Notes: a model not told the origin generated them from the letters alone. Shown: positions 49,156-58,540, counted from the first letter of the stretch. The stretch: DNA of 64,000 nucleotides from Anaerobiospirillum succiniciproducens DSM 6400 (GCF_000482845.1 NZ_KI519513.1:1032-65031); one strand, 5' to 3'. Translations and numbers: made by a program.

Positions 49156-50640
49156 TTAGTCTAAATTATATACTGGATCTTTACTCATGTAAGTACAAAA
49201 CACAGTGGTGAAGAGCTTATATATCGACCATTGGGAAAACCTATACATAGTATCGTTGAAAGATATTGGGGTCTTTTTGCGCCTTGCAATAGACATTCTA
49301 TTTCTTTCTGCGGTAATGATATTTAAGGCAATCTTATTCAGAGAGGCTTCTAAAGACAAAGTCTCTGGTACGCATCCTTGAAAACGGTCTTGTGCAAGCT
49401 TAGATGTGTCCAACACATTGTGATAGCTTTCAATAAACCAGTAGTCTAAGATGCTAGCTCTTACCTGTCTTAAGGTTAAGCCATCTTTACCAGCCTCGAA
49501 CGGAATGCTTGAAATGTAGTAGCGTATGTCTGTACTTTCTAAGTCAGTGATCTTGGTGTATTTGACCAAGGTTCTAACATTCTTATGTGAGTTTTTGATT
49601 CTAGTATCAATATACTTTTCTGCTGGAAGAATCTCGAATGTAAGCTCCTCAATACGACCGTGGTCTTTGAAAGCGTCTGTTATCTTTATCGTCTTCTTAT
49701 GTTCACGGTTAAAAATGGCTTCTATATGATTGCGAAGCTCTTTGTTGCCACCATTGTCCTTAAGTGGCACCAAGTAGTCACCTCCACGCTCAGTAATGCA
49801 ATTGGTTACTGCTGCTGTTGAGTTCAGTGCGTCACACATGACGACAACACCTCGCAGGTCTATGGTTTGAGCCATTTCTATAAAGGCATCTCTCTCTCTG
49901 TTTTTTACTGCAGTGTTCTTGAAGTCAATAGCAGTACGAGAAGAGCAGTCAAAGACTGTTACAACGATAGCAGCTTTTTTACCTCTGCTTTTAGAGCCTC
50001 TCACAAAAGTGCTTTTCATCTCTTGGCCGTCAAAAGCAACAGTTGTACGAAGACCTTCACGACCGTCTTTATACTTGGCATCATTATAGGTGATTAATTG
50101 ATCTGTGGCTAAATGGATGGCTCCAAATAGCTCTTTGAATATACGGTTGCTTTCTTTCTCTGAGATAAGAGAACGAACATTTTTGATCGTTGCCTCTGAG
50201 ATGAAGTTAGATGGAGATGGCATACCTGGTAAGAGTAACTGCAGTACTAGATTGTGCCCATTGTAGAAATTTGCAATTTCTGCTGAAGACTTGATGTTTC
50301 TACATCTTGCCATCAGCATTACCATAAGAACGATATGCATTGGGTATATTACGCGACCAGGGCTTCTTAAGTCCTTAATATGATTACTAATCGCCTCTAA
50401 TACTGCATAAATTAAATGCATGTCATCATTGCGTAACCTTTGATAGGTGGCTTTAGCCTCATCAAGCACACGCTCAACCTCTATTCCACACTCGTCTTCG
50501 CGTCTTTGCGCATCGGCCATATATTCATCAGCTAACATTTCAAATGCCTCAGGAGTCATTATATAGCTTCTTGATTGAACTATTTTATGTACTTCCTTAA
50601 AGAGCTCTGCACACTGTATGACCTTTTGTTGAACTCGCAT
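49156..50640 (-). CDS. ISAs1-family DDE transposase
   Basis: A 494-residue transposase. The N-terminal part (about residues 60-140) matches the ISAs1-associated region (DLRSPGRVIYPMHIVLMVMLMARC, then SSAEIANFYNGHN). The catalytic core has AFDGQEMKST (first Asp), CDALNSTAAVTNCI (second Asp) and FKDHGRIEELT (Glu), followed by RYYISSIPF and WFIESYHNVLDTSKLAQDRF, typical of the family's C-terminus. It is longer than most ISAs1 transposases (about 370-400), largely at the N-terminus. AGGAG 7 nt before the ATG at 50640 supports that start. The frame is intact. The nested MITE lies about 100 bp upstream of the start and may separate the gene from its promoter in the IS end. Confidence 0.85.
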   Translation of the reverse strand: MRVQQKVIQCAELFKEVHKIVQSRSYIMTPEAFEMLADEYMADAQRREDECGIEVERVLDEAKATYQRLRNDDMHLIYAVLEAISNHIKDLRSPGRVIYPMHIVLMVMLMARCRNIKSSAEIANFYNGHNLVLQLLLPGMPSPSNFISEATIKNVRSLISEKESNRIFKELFGAIHLATDQLITYNDAKYKDGREGLRTTVAFDGQEMKSTFVRGSKSRGKKAAIVVTVFDCSSRTAIDFKNTAVKNRERDAFIEMAQTIDLRGVVVMCDALNSTAAVTNCITERGGDYLVPLKDNGGNKELRNHIEAIFNREHKKTIKITDAFKDHGRIEELTFEILPAEKYIDTRIKNSHKNVRTLVKYTKITDLESTDIRYYISSIPFEAGKDGLTLRQVRASILDYWFIESYHNVLDTSKLAQDRFQGCVPETLSLEASLNKIALNIITAERNRMSIARRKKTPISFNDTMYRFSQWSIYKLFTTVFCTYMSKDPVYNLD

Positions 50641-51074
50641 TTCAGTACTCCTAAATCTAAAATTTAGGTGTATTTGATCAGAGAAGATCGGCGAATACAA
50701 GTTTTGGAGTGATCGATTGATCCTCAGATCACATTATTTTATGGCGAAACGGCGGAGATGCTTTAGATCACATTTTCATTGATAGCCCAATAACGCAGAT
50801 AATGCGCATATGGATTGATACTAGTCATACATGCATGGCTAACTTAAATTTGTGATCTAAAGCATCTCTGCCGTTTCGCCATACATTATTTTTAGACTAG
50901 TTTTTAAAGAACATTTAGCGTAAAAGCCTGTATCATATGCAATATGCGATAGGCAAGTATTGCAAATTAAGGACGTGAACTTGATCCTATATTATCTTGC
51001 CGTAGCCCTCTTTAAAGATAAGAGCTTTTCGTTAAAGACTATCGCAAGAATTCAAGACCTCCAAGGAGACCATA
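50641..51074. other. Right end of the IS and upstream region of the next gene
   Basis: Holds the nested MITE, the right IS inverted repeat (ending 50914), then about 160 bases of leader for the exported-protein gene, with no clear promoter. Confidence 0.6.
50741..50882. mobile_element. 142-bp MITE-like element nested in the IS
   Basis: Terminal inverted repeats of 32 bp (starting ATGGCGAAACGGC, 31 of 32 matching) enclose 78 bp of non-coding DNA. The element is flanked by a perfect 10-bp direct repeat ACATTATTTT (50731-50740 and 50883-50892), which is a target-site duplication. Removing the element and one repeat copy restores a continuous right end of the host IS. Its termini differ from those of the host IS, so another transposase mobilised it. 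Confidence 0.9.
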
Positions 51075-51848
51075 ATGAAGTTTTCCAAGCCGTCTTTTAA
51101 GTCAGTTCTCGGTGGTACCGTTGCTGCCTATTGTTTATGCCTCTTAAGCACCACTGCTGTTCAGGCTGCTACTCAGTATGATGACAAGAGCGCCGCATTA
51201 AATCACCACGCTCGCAATACCGTGGTTAACAGCGTTAGCTTAGATGCCAATGCCAAGGCCCCACTTACTCTTAAGGCCACCCCAACTATCAAAGGCCCAG
51301 AGGCTATGGTAGATGAGGCTACTTTAACTGAGGCTCAGTCAGCACAGGATGCTAGCCGCAACTACCTTCAGGGCTTGATGAGCAATGACGTTGCTGCTGT
51401 CTACAACAACAGCCTGCTGCGCCTTGAGTCTGATGCAAAGAACAAAGAAGTGTTTAGCGATGTGCTTGACGCTAATGAGGCATTCTTAAACTACGCTGAT
51501 CGTAATAGCGGCTTTAAGAGCTTTGACTACTTAGGTTCTGGCAGCATCTCAGGTCGTGATTTAGATAAGGCTAACAAGACCACTCACGAGCTTTCAGGCG
51601 ACATTAGCTTAAATGACGAAGTTGAGATGGTGATGTTCCAGGTTGAGTTTATCAACAACGCCAAGGCCTATGTGGTAGTGCCATGCCGTGAAGCCTCAGA
51701 AATTGGCTCAGATAAGGTTTCATTTGGTGCTGATTCTGCAGTGATTTTCACACCAAAAGATCACGCCGAAAACTTCTTAAATAATGATCTTATTACCTCT
51801 GCCTTTGACGATGGCTTCTTAGAGCTGCAGTTCAACCCAGCTTACTAA
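51075..51848 (+). CDS. Exported protein of unknown function
   Basis: I do not recognise the family. The 257-residue product has a clear signal peptide (residues about 1-31, with KSVLGGTVAAYCLCLLSTTAVQA and cleavage after QAA or VQA), giving a soluble periplasmic or secreted acidic protein. A region at about 100-235 alternates helix- and strand-like segments, including EVEMVMFQVEFINNAKAYVVVPC, and contains a single Cys. No repeats or enzymatic motifs are visible. AGGAG lies 6 nt before the ATG and a strong terminator follows, so it is a well-formed monocistronic gene next to an insertion sequence. Confidence 0.75.
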   Translation: MKFSKPSFKSVLGGTVAAYCLCLLSTTAVQAATQYDDKSAALNHHARNTVVNSVSLDANAKAPLTLKATPTIKGPEAMVDEATLTEAQSAQDASRNYLQGLMSNDVAAVYNNSLLRLESDAKNKEVFSDVLDANEAFLNYADRNSGFKSFDYLGSGSISGRDLDKANKTTHELSGDISLNDEVEMVMFQVEFINNAKAYVVVPCREASEIGSDKVSFGADSAVIFTPKDHAENFLNNDLITSAFDDGFLELQFNPAY

Positions 51849-51928
51849 GAAATCGCAACATAGCGCCCGCACCACCAGCATGATTGCTCAAGCAAGGCGC
51901 TATCTTAGGCTTTGGTATACCAAGCACG

Positions 51929-51956
51929 AAAAAAGCGGCTTAATTGCCGCTTTTTT
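51929..51956 (+). terminator. Terminator of the exported-protein gene
   Basis: AAAAAAGCGGC, a short loop and GCCGCTTTTTT, 80 nt past the stop; likely active on both strands. Confidence 0.92.
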
Positions 51957-52094
51957 CATGTCTCAATGCCACCTGGCTCTTGCCTTGCGCTTTAGCCTTT
52001 GCCTCAGGCACTGATCTTTGCGCTTTAGCTACGGCTATTTGCACTGATCTTTATGCTTGAGCTTGGAGCTTTGTGCTTTAGCTGTGGCCTAGAA

Positions 52095-54230
52095 CTATTG
52101 AGCTTGGGCTGCCTCAAGCTCATCATTGAGCTCTAGCCAGCGCTCCTCGCACTCTTCTTTCTCGCTAGTGAGCTTAGCACGCTCTAAGATCAGAGCTTCA
52201 AGTTCTTCCTTGCCACTCTCATATAAAGATGAATCAGCCATACGCTCATCAATCTCTGCTAAGCGCTCATCAATGGCAGCCATCTGCTTTTCTTCTTTTT
52301 CAATCTTGAGCTTGATTGGACGCAGTGCAGCACGCTTTTGCGCCTCAAGCTGCTTTTGCTCTTTACTCTTGTAAGAGCTAGTAGAACTTGAGCTGCTATT
52401 AGTGCTAGTACCCTGAGCATTTGAGCTTTTGGCTGCAGAAGTATTTTTACCATTAGCCTCAGCAGCTGCAGCTTGTTGCTGTTCTCTAAACTCACGGGCA
52501 CGACGCAGCAAGAACTCTTGATAATCATTAAGATCACCTAAAAACTCGCTCACCTTACCAGAATCTACTAACCACAGCTTATCCGCAATAGCCTCGACTA
52601 AGTGGCGATCGTGGGATACTAAGACTAATGCACCTGAGTATGAGGCTAAAGCAACTGACAATGCCTCACGCATTTCAAGATCTAAGTGGTTGGTAGGCTC
52701 GTCAAGTAAGAGTAAGTTTGGCTTTTGATAAGCAATTAAAGCTAAAGCCAGACGTGCTTGCTCACCACCTGACATGGTGCCAACCTTATCAAAAACCTTA
52801 TCGCCCTTAAAAGCAAATGAGCCTAAGAAGGTGCGTAAGTCTTTTTCCTTAGCATCAGGATCAACACGCCATAAATGCCACAGAGCATTTTGATCTTCGT
52901 TTAATGACTCGAGCTCATGCTGAGCAAAGTAACCAATCTTAATGCCCTTACCGATGAGTACTTCACCACTTACAGGCTTAAGATCGCCAACTAAGGTCTT
53001 AATGAGAGTGGATTTACCTTGACCATTCTTACCTAACAGGGCAATACGATCGCCGCTTAAGAGCTCAAGATTAACCTTGTGTAAGATGACATTGTTCTCT
53101 TGAATAATCTCATGCTTAAAAGGTGCATCCATCTCGTCTGCATCGTTCTCAAGCATGACTACGCTATCGCCATCTGTACTTGCCTGAGCTGACGCAGCGG
53201 CATTGACCTTATCAGACTGTGCTGCTGCAGCTTTTAACGCTGCAATCTGTGCTGCATCAATATGATAGCCTGCATCAAGCTCCTTTAAGGAGGCAATCAC
53301 TTGTGGGGTACGCTCAGGCTCAGGGAATGAGAAGGAGAATGGAGACTCTTCTTGAGTAACAGCAGTTAGCTGCATTCTATCCATTGCCTTAATGAGAGAC
53401 TGAGCTTGCTTTGCCTTACTTGCTTTATAGCGGAAGCGATCAACAAACTTCTGCATATTGGCTAAGATCGCCTCTTCACGACGACGAGCTGATTTTTGTG
53501 CACGAATCTTTTCAGCACGCAGACGCTCGTAATCAGAGTAGTTACCGGTATACAGTACTACCTTACCCTCTTCAAAATGCAGAATATGATCAGCAAAGGA
53601 GTCTAAGAAATCACGATCGTGGGAGATACATAAGAGTGTGCCTTCATAGCTACGCAAGTAGTTTTGTAAGAACAGCACAGTATCTAAATCAAGGTGGTTA
53701 GTTGGCTCGTCAAGTAAGAGTAAGTCAGACTTATAAATCAGCGCTTGAGCTAGGTTTAAACGCATACGCCAACCGCCTGAAAACTCTTTAACTGGTTTAT
53801 CAAGCTCATCAGGGCTAAAACCTAAGCCAAGCAGTAACGATCCAGTTCGTGCCTTTAAAGTCCAATAGCCTGCAATGCCAAGCTCATCTTCAACTAAGGC
53901 AATCTTTTCACCCAAGTTAGAGGCATAGGCAGCCTCACGACGCTTTAAGAGCTCTTGTACAGTCTTATCACCCTGCATGACATAGTCCATAGCAGAGATA
54001 CTTAAGGCTGGAGTCTTCTGTGCTACTGCAGCAATCTTTAAGTTCTTAGGCACGCTAATAGAACCAAGCTCAGGAGCAAGCTCACCTTGAATAGCAGCAA
54101 ACAAGGTAGACTTACCGCAGCCGTTGCGTCCGATAATACCGACCTTTTGGCCAGCTAAAACTGTGGCACTAGCTCCTTCGATAAGAACCTTGGAGCCACG
54201 CATAATCGTTAAATCTTGTAATGAAATCAT
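52095..54230 (-). CDS. yheS: YheS-type ABC-F ribosome-associated ATPase
   Basis: ABC-F protein with two ATPase domains and no membrane part; E. coli YheS acts on stalled ribosomes. The 711-residue protein has Walker A GRNGCGKST (about 34-42) and GKNGQGKST (about 398-406), signature motifs FSGGWRMRLNLAQ and MSGGEQARLALAL, both followed by LLLDEPTNHLDL, and the interdomain P-site linker (about 240-300, FVDRFRYKASKAKQAQSLIK). The match to YheS extends to the C-terminal coiled coil. It is about 75 residues longer than E. coli YheS, from an Ala/Asp-rich insert before the second domain (about 330-375) and a Ser/Thr/Asn-rich stretch before the coiled coil. The Shine-Dalgarno is weak. Confidence 0.92.
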   Translation of the reverse strand: MISLQDLTIMRGSKVLIEGASATVLAGQKVGIIGRNGCGKSTLFAAIQGELAPELGSISVPKNLKIAAVAQKTPALSISAMDYVMQGDKTVQELLKRREAAYASNLGEKIALVEDELGIAGYWTLKARTGSLLLGLGFSPDELDKPVKEFSGGWRMRLNLAQALIYKSDLLLLDEPTNHLDLDTVLFLQNYLRSYEGTLLCISHDRDFLDSFADHILHFEEGKVVLYTGNYSDYERLRAEKIRAQKSARRREEAILANMQKFVDRFRYKASKAKQAQSLIKAMDRMQLTAVTQEESPFSFSFPEPERTPQVIASLKELDAGYHIDAAQIAALKAAAAQSDKVNAAASAQASTDGDSVVMLENDADEMDAPFKHEIIQENNVILHKVNLELLSGDRIALLGKNGQGKSTLIKTLVGDLKPVSGEVLIGKGIKIGYFAQHELESLNEDQNALWHLWRVDPDAKEKDLRTFLGSFAFKGDKVFDKVGTMSGGEQARLALALIAYQKPNLLLLDEPTNHLDLEMREALSVALASYSGALVLVSHDRHLVEAIADKLWLVDSGKVSEFLGDLNDYQEFLLRRAREFREQQQAAAAEANGKNTSAAKSSNAQGTSTNSSSSSTSSYKSKEQKQLEAQKRAALRPIKLKIEKEEKQMAAIDERLAEIDERMADSSLYESGKEELEALILERAKLTSEKEECEERWLELNDELEAAQAQ

Positions 54231-54930
54231 AATTTTCTTACTTCACGCAACGCTAATAACTGCAACCTAAAAGTAGCCGCAAGATCCTATCACATAAGGC
54301 CTAAAACATCACCGTTTTAGCGACCTTATACAATAATCCTCCCCATAAACCAAAAGATCATTATGAAGCCAAAGAGGCTACACTTCTCATAAAGCGCTTG
54401 TTAGCTTTGCCATGCCCTTTGACCCCATAACCGACATCCGCCGTTAATCAAGAAGTCAAGGTATACATGAAAACTATCGACAGGCAGGCTGGCAAGCAAG
54501 CAAGCAAGCAAGCTAATGCCGCCACGCTAGAGTCATCTTTGAGATTCATATTGCCATTGCTATGGAAAGATTTGGCTTAAGGATTAGGCTGGAGGGATTT
54601 TGCTAAATGGTAGCTGGTACTCACCAGCCATGGCTTGTATGGGATATGGCTCAATGGGCCATTTGTAAGCTTGGCAATGTAATGAAAACTCAAAAGATCA
54701 GGGACAAAAGACTTAGCTATACGGCTAGCTAATGTGATGGGAAAATCTAGCTTTGAGGTCTGGCTTATGTGCTCATGTCCATAGGCATTTGCTTGTGCCT
54801 ATGAACTTGAGGAGGCATTTGCTAAGGTAAGTGCTGCAGCTTGACAGAACAGATGACGCTGCAAATGATGATGCTGCAGCTTATGGCGCTGCGTGGGGAG
54901 TTTGGTGCAGCGCTGATTATGTGTTGCTAC
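54231..54930. other. yheS-lpoB spacer
   Basis: No gene. Includes a GCAA tetranucleotide repeat (54492-54513) and a GCTGCAGCTT/GATGCTGC-rich region near 54830-54890. Confidence 0.5.
54492..54513. repeat. GCAA tetranucleotide repeat
   Basis: Five and a half uninterrupted GCAA units in non-coding DNA. Confidence 0.9.
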
Positions 54931-55965
54931 CTACTCGCTTAAGCGACGGAAGGTCTGGCTTAAAGTAATGCCATCTTCAGTGCGGATAATACGTAAGGTT
55001 AAGGCTGCCTTACCACCAGTCTTCTTAATTTGGGAGACTACTAAGTATGGGATTGATGAAGCACGGCACTGATGAATGAGGTTTGGCAAAATGGTAGCTG
55101 AGCCGATGTTCTGTGAAATGATGTTGCTTAAGTTAGTGGTTGCAGGCACTACAGTAAAAGTCTGAGAATCAGCTAAGCCATCTTCAATGGAGTAGCTCAA
55201 ATCACGAATGCAGTCTTGGTACTCTCTATCTACGATAGTTGGAGCTACGTACATATTGCCGCTTTCAGCACGTAAACGAGCAGAGAGCTCCTTAATAAGA
55301 GCACGAGCAAGACCAGTGGCCTCAGCATTTAAGGAAGTGGAGCAAGAGCTGTTAGTTGAGAGCTCTTCAACAGCAACATATGGACGGTTGTTTTGCTGTT
55401 GCTGCTGATACATGCCGTTTTGGCTTGGATTCATGCCATTTTGGCTTGGGTTCATGCCATTTTGGCTTGAGTTCATGCCCTGCTGTTGATTTTGAGCAAG
55501 CATGCCTTGATTGCCTTGCTGCATTGCAGCGCCGGATATACCATCAATTTGCTGAGAAGGCATCTGATCGTAGCCAGTAAGTAAGGTCTCGCCACCTTCA
55601 ACAGTACCTTGTACCTCGCTTACAGAGCTGTATGGATCAGCTGAGCCTAACATGGCATTGTTTGAAAAGGAGGCATCCTCTAAACGATCGCTTAGAGCTA
55701 CATTTTTACGCACGGCATTTGGATTAGTCTCCATGGTGACTGGACCGTAAGCATCTGGAGACAGGCCTAACATCTCGGCATTAGCCATATCAGGAGCATT
55801 TTCATAGCCATCAGCTTGTTTCTTCTCTTGCTCGCTTACTGCAGCTTCTGCCTTTGGCGCAGGATCATTCTTATTAGCACCAGAGAGCATGTCATCAATA
55901 CTGTTACAGCCACTGAGGCTTGAGACGAGTAATGCTAGAGCAGAGAGAACAACAACCTTCTTCAT
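54931..55965 (-). CDS. LpoB/YcfM-like outer-membrane lipoprotein
   Basis: Predicted lipoprotein of 344 residues: signal MKKVVVLSALALLVSSL with lipobox LSGC (lipidated Cys about residue 20), then a long Asn/Gln/Met-rich disordered region (about 25-195) with three 7-residue SQNGMNP repeats (21-bp units at 55411-55473), then a folded C-terminal domain (about 195-344). The C-terminal domain follows the LpoB pattern (ALIKELSARL, SQTFTVVPA, SIPYLVVSQI, ALTLRIIRTEDGI). LpoB activates PBP1b through such a domain on a flexible stalk. In E. coli lpoB lies close to hinT, and here hinT is the next gene upstream on the same strand, which supports the call. Start at ATG 55965, with AGG upstream. Confidence 0.65.
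   Translation of the reverse strand: MKKVVVLSALALLVSSLSGCNSIDDMLSGANKNDPAPKAEAAVSEQEKKQADGYENAPDMANAEMLGLSPDAYGPVTMETNPNAVRKNVALSDRLEDASFSNNAMLGSADPYSSVSEVQGTVEGGETLLTGYDQMPSQQIDGISGAAMQQGNQGMLAQNQQQGMNSSQNGMNPSQNGMNPSQNGMYQQQQQNNRPYVAVEELSTNSSCSTSLNAEATGLARALIKELSARLRAESGNMYVAPTIVDREYQDCIRDLSYSIEDGLADSQTFTVVPATTNLSNIISQNIGSATILPNLIHQCRASSIPYLVVSQIKKTGGKAALTLRIIRTEDGITLSQTFRRLSE
55411..55473. repeat. 21-bp tandem repeat in the LpoB-like gene
   Basis: Three 21-bp units beginning CATGCC encode Ser-Gln-Asn-Gly-Met-Asn-Pro repeats in the disordered stalk; frame-preserving. Confidence 0.9.
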
Positions 55966-56239
55966 AAAAACACAACCTGATAGAACAGCCCGAAATTCAA
56001 AACTTAGGCACACGTGTTTGCTTAATTAGCTATCAACTAAGAAAGTGCCATCAAGAGATTAGCCAAGTGCTAACCAATAAAAATAAGAAACTATGCACCC
56101 AAGCTCGGGTACATTACCCATAATGATAGCGTCTAAATCATAGTTTGTCCTTAGTAGCTTAAGAGCGGCTCATTATGGACTTTAGGCAATGGTCACGCAT
56201 GATAAACCATTGCCTTAATTAATATTAAAGCAAATACTC

Positions 56240-56596
56240 TTACTTCTGTGGGAAGCCTAAACCACCGAGCTTACCGCCAGCTAAGAGGTGCATGTGGATG
56301 TGAGGAACTTCCTGACCGCCATCTGGGCCGCAGTTAACGATTAAGCGGTAGCCTGACTTGTCTACGCCTAAATCAGTAGCGATCTTCTTAGCGATGATAA
56401 AGAGGCGACCTAACATCTGCTCATCCTCTGCCTCAACGTCTGAAACAGTTGGAATTGGCTTGTTAGTAACGATTAAGATGTGGTGGTCAGTCTTAGGAGC
56501 AATGTCCTTAAAAGCAGTTACGAGATCGTCGTGGTAAATGATCTCTGATGGAATGTCGCCGTTAATGATCTTTGTAAAAATGGTTTCTTCGGCCAT
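56240..56596 (-). CDS. hinT: HIT-family purine nucleoside phosphoramidase
   Basis: Hydrolyses adenosine phosphoramidates such as aminoacyl-AMP. The 118-residue protein has the N-terminal [18 protein letters not shown], a central [16 protein letters not shown], and the histidine triad HIHMHLLAG (residues 99-107, with the catalytic central His), the standard Hint pattern. Length equals E. coli HinT (119). AAGGTGG lies about 7 nt before the ATG. The LpoB-like gene follows 274 bases downstream in the same direction, echoing the E. coli hinT-ycfL-lpoB order without ycfL. Confidence 0.96.
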   Translation of the reverse strand: MAEETIFTKIINGDIPSEIIYHDDLVTAFKDIAPKTDHHILIVTNKPIPTVSDVEAEDEQMLGRLFIIAKKIATDLGVDKSGYRLIVNCGPDGGQEVPHIHMHLLAGGKLGGLGFPQK

Positions 56597-57454
56597 GATC
56601 TGCCCACCTTAATCTGTTTTAATTACCCAGTGCCAGCACAGCAAAGTATGAACTACATAGCTCTCAATCAAGCGCCACACTGTCATTGCCTGGCTTTGCT
56701 AAAGGTAATGCTAAGTTACAAAAATAATTTAGGTCATAACAACCCGCCTCTATTATAGCAAAGCAACCTCGTCTAATTGCCCTGCTGCTACATTGTGCAG
56801 CATGAGCTCACATAAGTTCGTTTTCATAGCCAGATATATACACCCGCTATCAGTGCGATCCTCGTTTTGAACATAGGCCATAGCGATACAGCAACTAGCT
56901 TTATCTTGAATATGCTCCGCCTACGAACACAGCTAAGATGCAAACACGCTATGAGCGTTCTGAGATAATAATCTGCTGCTTATGATGCTTGCGGTGCTGG
57001 TGAACTACAGCCATTGCACGCCTGTGAGATCGTGGCAATGAGGATCATCCTCCAAACATATTTGCTAAAGATCACGACAGACAAACTTCCATTGCTCTAA
57101 AGCCATGAGCCACAAATAGCGCACAAACACGATATTTATCAGCTTTAACAAAAAGCAAGATCGAAATTAACTAAATATTTTTTACCTAGTGTAAAGCTGA
57201 TGCATTAGGGCTTTCAAAATACAAACGCCGTATCTTTGGGGCTTTGCGTCATTGGACTTTTGGCTAGCCATTTTGCTACTATTTGTTGCAATCTTTTCTC
57301 AACAAGATTAGATCAGTAACTTACAAATGGCTTAAATATGCGTTTTGTATTTTAAGCCGCATAAGGCAGCTAGTATGCAATAAAGCTCATGTTTAGAGCT
57401 TAAGAGAGTGCATCAGAGCTGCTCTTTAGTTTAGTTGTATACAAGGACATGCTA
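56597..57454. other. Spacer upstream of the NrdD-tail gene
   Basis: No gene. In particular I find no reading frame here that could be the body of an anaerobic ribonucleotide reductase, so the next gene is not simply the end of a frameshifted nrdD. Confidence 0.6.
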
Positions 57455-57634
57455 ATGGTCACCAGACTAAAAGCCGTTAATGGTGTTGTAGGCGAAGGCG
57501 TTAAGTTTGATCGCATTCGTCGTGTAACCGGTTACCTCGTAGGTACCTTAGATCGTTTCAACGATGGTAAGCGTGCTGAGGTTAATGAGCGCGTTAAGCA
57601 CACTTTTGATAAGTTCACTAAGACCGACAACTAA
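57455..57634 (+). CDS. Stand-alone glycyl-radical C-terminal domain of anaerobic ribonucleotide reductase
   Basis: A 59-residue protein. Residues 20-49 (RIRRVTGYLVGTLDRFNDGK and the following RAEVNERVKH) match the extreme C-terminus of class III ribonucleotide reductase NrdD, which carries the radical glycine in an RVxGYL context; here that is Gly26. The cysteine pairs that bind zinc just before this motif in NrdD are absent, replaced by a Gly/Val stretch. I choose the ATG at 57455 (AGGA 7 nt upstream) over the one two codons earlier. A terminator follows, so this is an independent gene. By analogy with GrcA/YfiD, which replaces the damaged radical domain of pyruvate formate-lyase, it could be a spare radical domain for NrdD. 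That function is inference. Confidence 0.7.
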   Translation: MVTRLKAVNGVVGEGVKFDRIRRVTGYLVGTLDRFNDGKRAEVNERVKHTFDKFTKTDN

Positions 57635-57688
57635 ACGCTTCATTTTTGAAGATCAGCGCCTAGCTGTCACACGACAAATCAATGTCAT

Positions 57689-57714
57689 AAAGGGCCCGAT
57701 AAGGGCCTTTTTAC
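57689..57714 (+). terminator. Terminator of the NrdD-tail gene
   Basis: AAAGG(G)CCC pairs with GGGCCTTT over a four-base loop, with one bulged G, followed by a T-run, about 55 nt past the stop. Confidence 0.85.
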
Positions 57715-58229
57715 TTTCTGCAACACGCATCTACTCGCAAGCAATCTACCCTTCACACCATCTTGCCATTACACAGCGCCCGCCCCATCAATTTATTCAT
57801 TGATCCAAATTTTTTTACCGTACTCTTTTGTAAGATCGCTACTAGTAACCACAAAGATCACTATCTTGATACCAGGTTCACAACCACTCTTGGCTAGTTC
57901 TTGAGCAGTTTACTAAGCCGTTCCCCACAAAATACAAAACATATCCACTTATATTGATCGCGACAAACTAAAGGTTGCACTAGCGTGCTCTCAATAATGC
58001 CCTTAAGCTGGCGGTGGCTGACTTGGTCTTTTGTTTGTTTAGTTACGCTATAGCTGAGCGTCGAGCTTTTGGTGTTTGTGCTGTCTTTGCTGTCTGTGAT
58101 CGAGCTTGTATCGTGCTGTTAAGACTATTGCAATGGCTACACATGGATTTGATGAAGCGATGAGGTGATGTGATGTTATGGGATTTTGCCTGGGGTTGGA
58201 CTTGAATGGAGATGCTGAGGTGGGATTTT

Positions 58230-58265
58230 AAAAACGAACAGGCGCAAGTGCCTGTTCGTTGGTTT
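58230..58265 (-). terminator. Terminator of the P-type ATPase cluster
   Basis: On the minus strand AACGAACAGGC and GCCTGTTCGTT form an 11-bp perfect stem followed by TTTTT, about 60 nt past the last small gene. Confidence 0.93.
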
Positions 58266-58321
58266 AAGCAAATTGATTAAGTGAGCTTTCGGTTTGCTTA
58301 AAACTTAAGTTGAGTCGTTAA

Positions 58322-58540
58322 CTACTGCTTGTTGCGCATCATGCCCATGCCCATACCGCAGGCACGACCAGCAACAGCAACACCACCAACCTTAGCAGCT
58401 AAGCCTAAGATTTCCTTGGCAACAGTAGCCTTGTCACCGTTCTTAACGTCGGTATTCATGTAGCGATATGCAGCATAGCCAGCTACAAAGCCAAGCGCAA
58501 CACCGGCAAGAAAGGTCTTGTTAGAAAGCAAGGTGAACAT
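58322..58540 (-). CDS. Small Gly-rich membrane protein, P-type ATPase cluster
   Basis: A 72-residue protein I cannot name. The N-terminal half has a transmembrane helix rich in small residues (about 7-27, TFLAGVALGFVAGYAAYRYM, GxxxG-like). The second half has another Ala/Gly-rich segment (about 40-60, LGLAAKVGGVAVAGRACG) and a Met/Gly tail with one Cys. Two small-residue helices suit tight helix packing or oligomers. AAAGGA lies 8 nt before the ATG. It is 82 nt downstream of the next small gene, in the same orientation, and is the last gene before a strong terminator, so it probably belongs to the P-type ATPase cluster. Small proteins of this kind (DUF6110-like) accompany P1B-6 ATPases in some anaerobes; that identity is not established here. 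Confidence 0.7.
   Translation of the reverse strand: MFTLLSNKTFLAGVALGFVAGYAAYRYMNTDVKNGDKATVAKEILGLAAKVGGVAVAGRACGMGMGMMRNKQ

Larger units (their letters stand above)
49141..50914 (-). mobile_element. ISAs1-family insertion sequence with a nested MITE
   Basis: Bounded by imperfect terminal inverted repeats. The left end 49141-49164 and the reverse complement of the right end 50891-50914 both read ATGTTCTTTAAAAA then TAGTCTAAA, with a one- or two-base difference in the A-run. Between them is a single transposase gene on the minus strand and, next to the right end, a 142-bp element with its own duplication. Without the nested element the IS is about 1.62 kb. I see no clear target-site duplication around the outer ends (flanks TTGCACCAAA and TTAGCGTAAA), so the insertion may be old or altered. 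Confidence 0.8.
57635..58321. other. Convergent spacer beside the metal-transport cluster
   Basis: Contains two terminators (57689-57714 plus strand, 58230-58265 minus strand) and no gene. Confidence 0.6.
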
